From assembly GCA_031271075.1 (NCBI GenBank), contig JAISWN010000377.1, forward strand, positions 1 through 5,545: 5,545 bases of DNA, in the 5' to 3' direction. The position numbers and the translations under genes were made by a program. The stretch comes from Treponema sp. Lineage in GTDB: Bacteria > Spirochaetota > Spirochaetia > Treponematales > Breznakiellaceae. Under the pieces are notes generated by a model. That model was not told where the DNA came from, ran no database searches, and saw only the letters and a list, made by a program, of their open reading frames with translations. Position 1 is the first letter of the stretch. Each line of letters begins with the position of its first letter. Positions 3,309 to 5,545 of this stretch are shown here, piece by piece.

Positions 3309-5336
3309 ATGTCCGACATTTACATTCCCGGGGTAAAAAGCCGGTTTGAGACCGACAAGCTGATCGAAGGCCTGATGAGGGTCGAGCGGATCCCGAAAGA
3401 GCGGACCGAAAGAAATGTCGAAAACCTGGAAACCCAGAAAACGTACTGGCAGGAAATCGGCAGGCGGATCAATTCTCTCAGGGAAAGCGCACGGCAGCTT
3501 TTCTCTTTTCAGAATCCTTTCAGTGAACGGATCGGGGTATCTTCCGATGATTCGGTCATTACCGTTACCGCCGCCCGGGACGCGGGGGAACGGAAATACA
3601 GTTTTACCGTAAAACAGCTTGCCCAGGCGGATCGTTTTCTGTCCTTGCCCCTGGAAGATTCTTTCAAGGTTGACGCGGGAACCTATACCTTTAACGTAGG
3701 GGAAGATACCGTATCCTTTCCCTTCAAAGGCGGCACGCTGAAGGAATTTACGGACATCCTGAACCGCCGGGGCCGGGATAAGGTGGAAGCCAGCATCATC
3801 GCCGTGGAAAAAGGCGCCAAATCCCTGCTCATCGAATCGAAGATCACCGGGGCGGATAAGCACCTGGGTTTTGCCGATGACGCGGAAAAACTCGCCATGG
3901 TCACCGGCATCGCCGACCGGGTGGACAACGCCCGCCGGGACTTCCCCCTCTCCGAAGATTCGGTAAAACCCGTCTCGGATTCCCAGTACCTGACATTCAA
4001 GGGGGAAGCCCTCCATGTTGCCGCCGGGGGCGCGGCCTCCATTCCCTTTGATCCCCCGGTCAGATCCATCCCCTCCCTGGCGATCCAGTTCGAAACCGCC
4101 GCGGAGATCCTCCCCGATAATTACGAGGTTCCCCTTCCCCCGCCGGGGCCGGGTATCCCCCCGCCGGATTCGGTAAGTTACGGGGGCATCACCATAGAAA
4201 ACGAGCCTTCCTCGGTTTCCCTGCCGGTCTGGGAAGTCCCGGAGCGGCCCCGGTGGGTAGACGATCTGGCGGCCCTTTCCCTGGTTTTTTCAGATGGAAC
4301 CAGGGCCACCCTTCCCCCCCTTGCCGATTCCCGTAATTTCAGTTCCGTTCAGCACAACCTGGAAGAATTTACCGGCGGCAGGGTCATTGTTTCCCTGGAT
4401 CTGGTAAACCGGAACACCAACCGGGATATTTCCATCCGCAATGTCCGGGTCCTGGATCCAAATGCTCAGGGAGGTTTTAAAGCCCGGAACGCCGTTTCCA
4501 CGGCCCAGGACGCGGTGATCACCATGGAGGGGATCGAGATAAAACGGCCTGCCAACAGCATTGACGACCTTATTCCGGGGCTTACCGTAACCCCAAAGGG
4601 AATTTCCGACCGGCCGGTGACGGTGGCTGTAGAGCCCAACCGGGATGCGATCAAGGAGGCGATCATCGGCCTGGTGGGTAACTACAACCGGCTTATGGCG
4701 GAGGTTAATGTCCTTACCCGGAACGACGCCCAGATCATTGAGGAACTTACCTACCTGGACGCCGGCGAGCGGGAGGAGCTTAAAAAACGCATGGGGACCT
4801 TCAACGGGGATACCACCCTGAACCAGTTCAAAACCAGCCTCCAGCGGGCCGCCACCATGCCCTACCAGACGGCGGAGGACCAGGATCTTGTCCTCTTGGC
4901 CCAGATTGGCATCGGTACCGATGTGCGGCGATCGGGCATGGGGGGCAGCTACGATCCTTCCCGGCTGCGGGGTTACCTGGAAATCGACGAGCGGGTTCTG
5001 GACGCCGCCCTGGAGACCCAGCTTCCCGGGGTTCAGCAGCTTTTCGGCTACGATACCAACGGGGATCTGATTGTGGACTCGGGGCTTGCCTACGCCATGG
5101 ACAACCTGGCAAAACCCTATGTGGAATCCGGCGGCTTCGTATCTCTTAAAACCGGCACCATTGATTCCCGGATAAGCCAGGATCGCCGGCGGATCGAGAC
5201 CATGGAACGCCAGCTTGCCGCCAAGGAAGCCCAGCTTAAACTCCAGTACGGCCAGATGGAAGGGGCCTATAACCGGATGGAACGGATGGGCGCTTCTCTC
5301 GATAACTTTGTGCAGCAAAATTCCAATAACAAATAG
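3309..5336 (+). CDS. fliD: Flagellar filament cap protein FliD (HAP2)
   Basis: The 675-residue product is FliD, the cap at the distal filament end under which flagellin subunits fold and insert. The N-terminal FliD domain covers about residues 2-115, beginning MSDIYIPGVKSRF and continuing through LIEGLMRVERIPKE. The C-terminal FliD domain covers about residues 395-665 and opens with the motif AQDAVITMEGIEI followed by IDDLIPGLTV. A predicted coiled-coil helix runs over about 617-662. At 675 residues it is longer than the enteric protein (under 500), as expected for spirochaetes. The extra length lies in the centre and includes a proline-rich segment at 275-286 with two PPP triplets. DTNGDLIVD at 582-590 resembles a calcium loop. 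No cysteine is present. The start gives the conserved MSDI N-terminus. The gene begins 23 bases after the flaG stop, so the two are very likely co-transcribed. Confidence 0.95.
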   Translation: MSDIYIPGVKSRFETDKLIEGLMRVERIPKERTERNVENLETQKTYWQEIGRRINSLRESARQLFSFQNPFSERIGVSSDDSVITVTAARDAGERKYSFTVKQLAQADRFLSLPLEDSFKVDAGTYTFNVGEDTVSFPFKGGTLKEFTDILNRRGRDKVEASIIAVEKGAKSLLIESKITGADKHLGFADDAEKLAMVTGIADRVDNARRDFPLSEDSVKPVSDSQYLTFKGEALHVAAGGAASIPFDPPVRSIPSLAIQFETAAEILPDNYEVPLPPPGPGIPPPDSVSYGGITIENEPSSVSLPVWEVPERPRWVDDLAALSLVFSDGTRATLPPLADSRNFSSVQHNLEEFTGGRVIVSLDLVNRNTNRDISIRNVRVLDPNAQGGFKARNAVSTAQDAVITMEGIEIKRPANSIDDLIPGLTVTPKGISDRPVTVAVEPNRDAIKEAIIGLVGNYNRLMAEVNVLTRNDAQIIEELTYLDAGEREELKKRMGTFNGDTTLNQFKTSLQRAATMPYQTAEDQDLVLLAQIGIGTDVRRSGMGGSYDPSRLRGYLEIDERVLDAALETQLPGVQQLFGYDTNGDLIVDSGLAYAMDNLAKPYVESGGFVSLKTGTIDSRISQDRRRIETMERQLAAKEAQLKLQYGQMEGAYNRMERMGASLDNFVQQNSNNK

Positions 5337-5343
5337 GTAAGTC

Positions 5344-5545
5344 ATGGATATAACGATAAACGGCAAGGCCGCGGATATTACCCTGGAAGATGAAAAAACC
5401 CTGGGGGAGGTTTTGGCGGGCCTGGAAGCCTGGATCCGGGAATCGGGCCACCGGCTTTCCGGACTGGAAGTGGACGGAGAAAAGGCCGATCCCCTCTCGC
5501 TGGAATCTTTCTTCAACCGGGAAGTGGCGGGAATCGGCGCCGTGA
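5344..5545 (+). CDS. Unrecognised protein downstream of fliD, N-terminal part (3' end outside window)
   Basis: An ATG seven bases after the fliD stop opens a frame of 67 codons that runs off the window. The product begins MDITINGKAADITLEDEKTL and is acidic, with a beta-strand-like opening (residues 2-13), then a helix-like stretch about 18-34 (LGEVLAGLEAWIRE). The close spacing, weak AGG ribosome site (5335-5337) and codon use like that of fliD indicate the same operon and translational coupling. In many bacteria the gene after fliD is fliS or fliT, a flagellar export chaperone, but I see no FliS or FliT motif in this part. The function is unknown; a flagellar accessory role is inferred only from position. 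Confidence 0.75.
   Translation, partial: MDITINGKAADITLEDEKTLGEVLAGLEAWIRESGHRLSGLEVDGEKADPLSLESFFNREVAGIGAV

Noticed and set aside
4290..5516. Long open frame (408 codons) on the minus strand opposite fliD
   Set aside because: The fliD frame is unambiguous, and the reverse frame has no recognisable domain. GC-rich third positions readily create such antisense frames; two more lie at 3282-4016 and 732-1343.
1..5545. CRISPR array, tRNA, rRNA or insertion sequence
   Set aside because: No regularly spaced direct repeats, cloverleaf, rRNA segment or transposase frame was seen on either strand.

Overview
The window is a stretch of a spirochaete chromosome, most likely from a Treponema or a close relative. 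The main evidence is two tandem FlaB-type flagellins with the spirochaete core-filament signature (start MIINHN, block [19 protein letters not shown]), followed by flaG and a long 675-residue FliD. The base composition is GC-rich for a treponeme, which would fit the termite-gut or free-living side of the group better than T. pallidum or T. denticola. That placement is tentative.

Layout, all on the + strand: (1) 1-177, the C-terminal end of a malic enzyme, unrelated to motility. (2) 178-665, a gene-free stretch with a weak hairpin, a dispersed-repeat-like hairpin (444-501), a good sigma-28 (FliA-type) promoter (525-552) and a structured flagellin leader. (3) 666-1526, flagellin flaB (FlaB1-like). 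(4) 1527-1863, a gene-free spacer with three hairpins and a second structured leader. (5) 1864-2715, a second flagellin. (6) 2716-2913, a flagellin 3' hairpin, a strong intrinsic terminator, then about 90 bases made almost entirely of four tandem hairpins. (7) 2914-3285, flaG. (8) 3309-5336, fliD, the filament cap. (9) 5344 to the window end, the start of an unrecognised small protein, probably coupled to fliD.

The four flagellar genes supply the outer parts of the periplasmic flagellum: filament core (FlaB), a filament-length or assembly protein (FlaG) and the distal cap (FliD). All four products lack cysteine in the visible sequence, as is common for exported axial proteins. From memory, the order flaB-flaB-flaG-fliD resembles the flaB1/flaB3/fliD region of T. 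pallidum.

The most interesting signal is RNA-level. Both flagellin leaders carry a hairpin that presents an AAGGA-type motif in an exact six-base loop, 8-11 bases upstream of a Shine-Dalgarno that itself contains AAGGA. The stem sequences differ but the architecture is the same. The flaG leader has a comparable hairpin with loop ACGGAT and a Shine-Dalgarno containing AGGGA. This is the expected form of a two-site CsrA translational switch, suggesting that CsrA (with FliW) coordinates flaB, flaB and flaG in this organism. The fliD start also appears to use a small hairpin to bring a distant Shine-Dalgarno close to the ATG.
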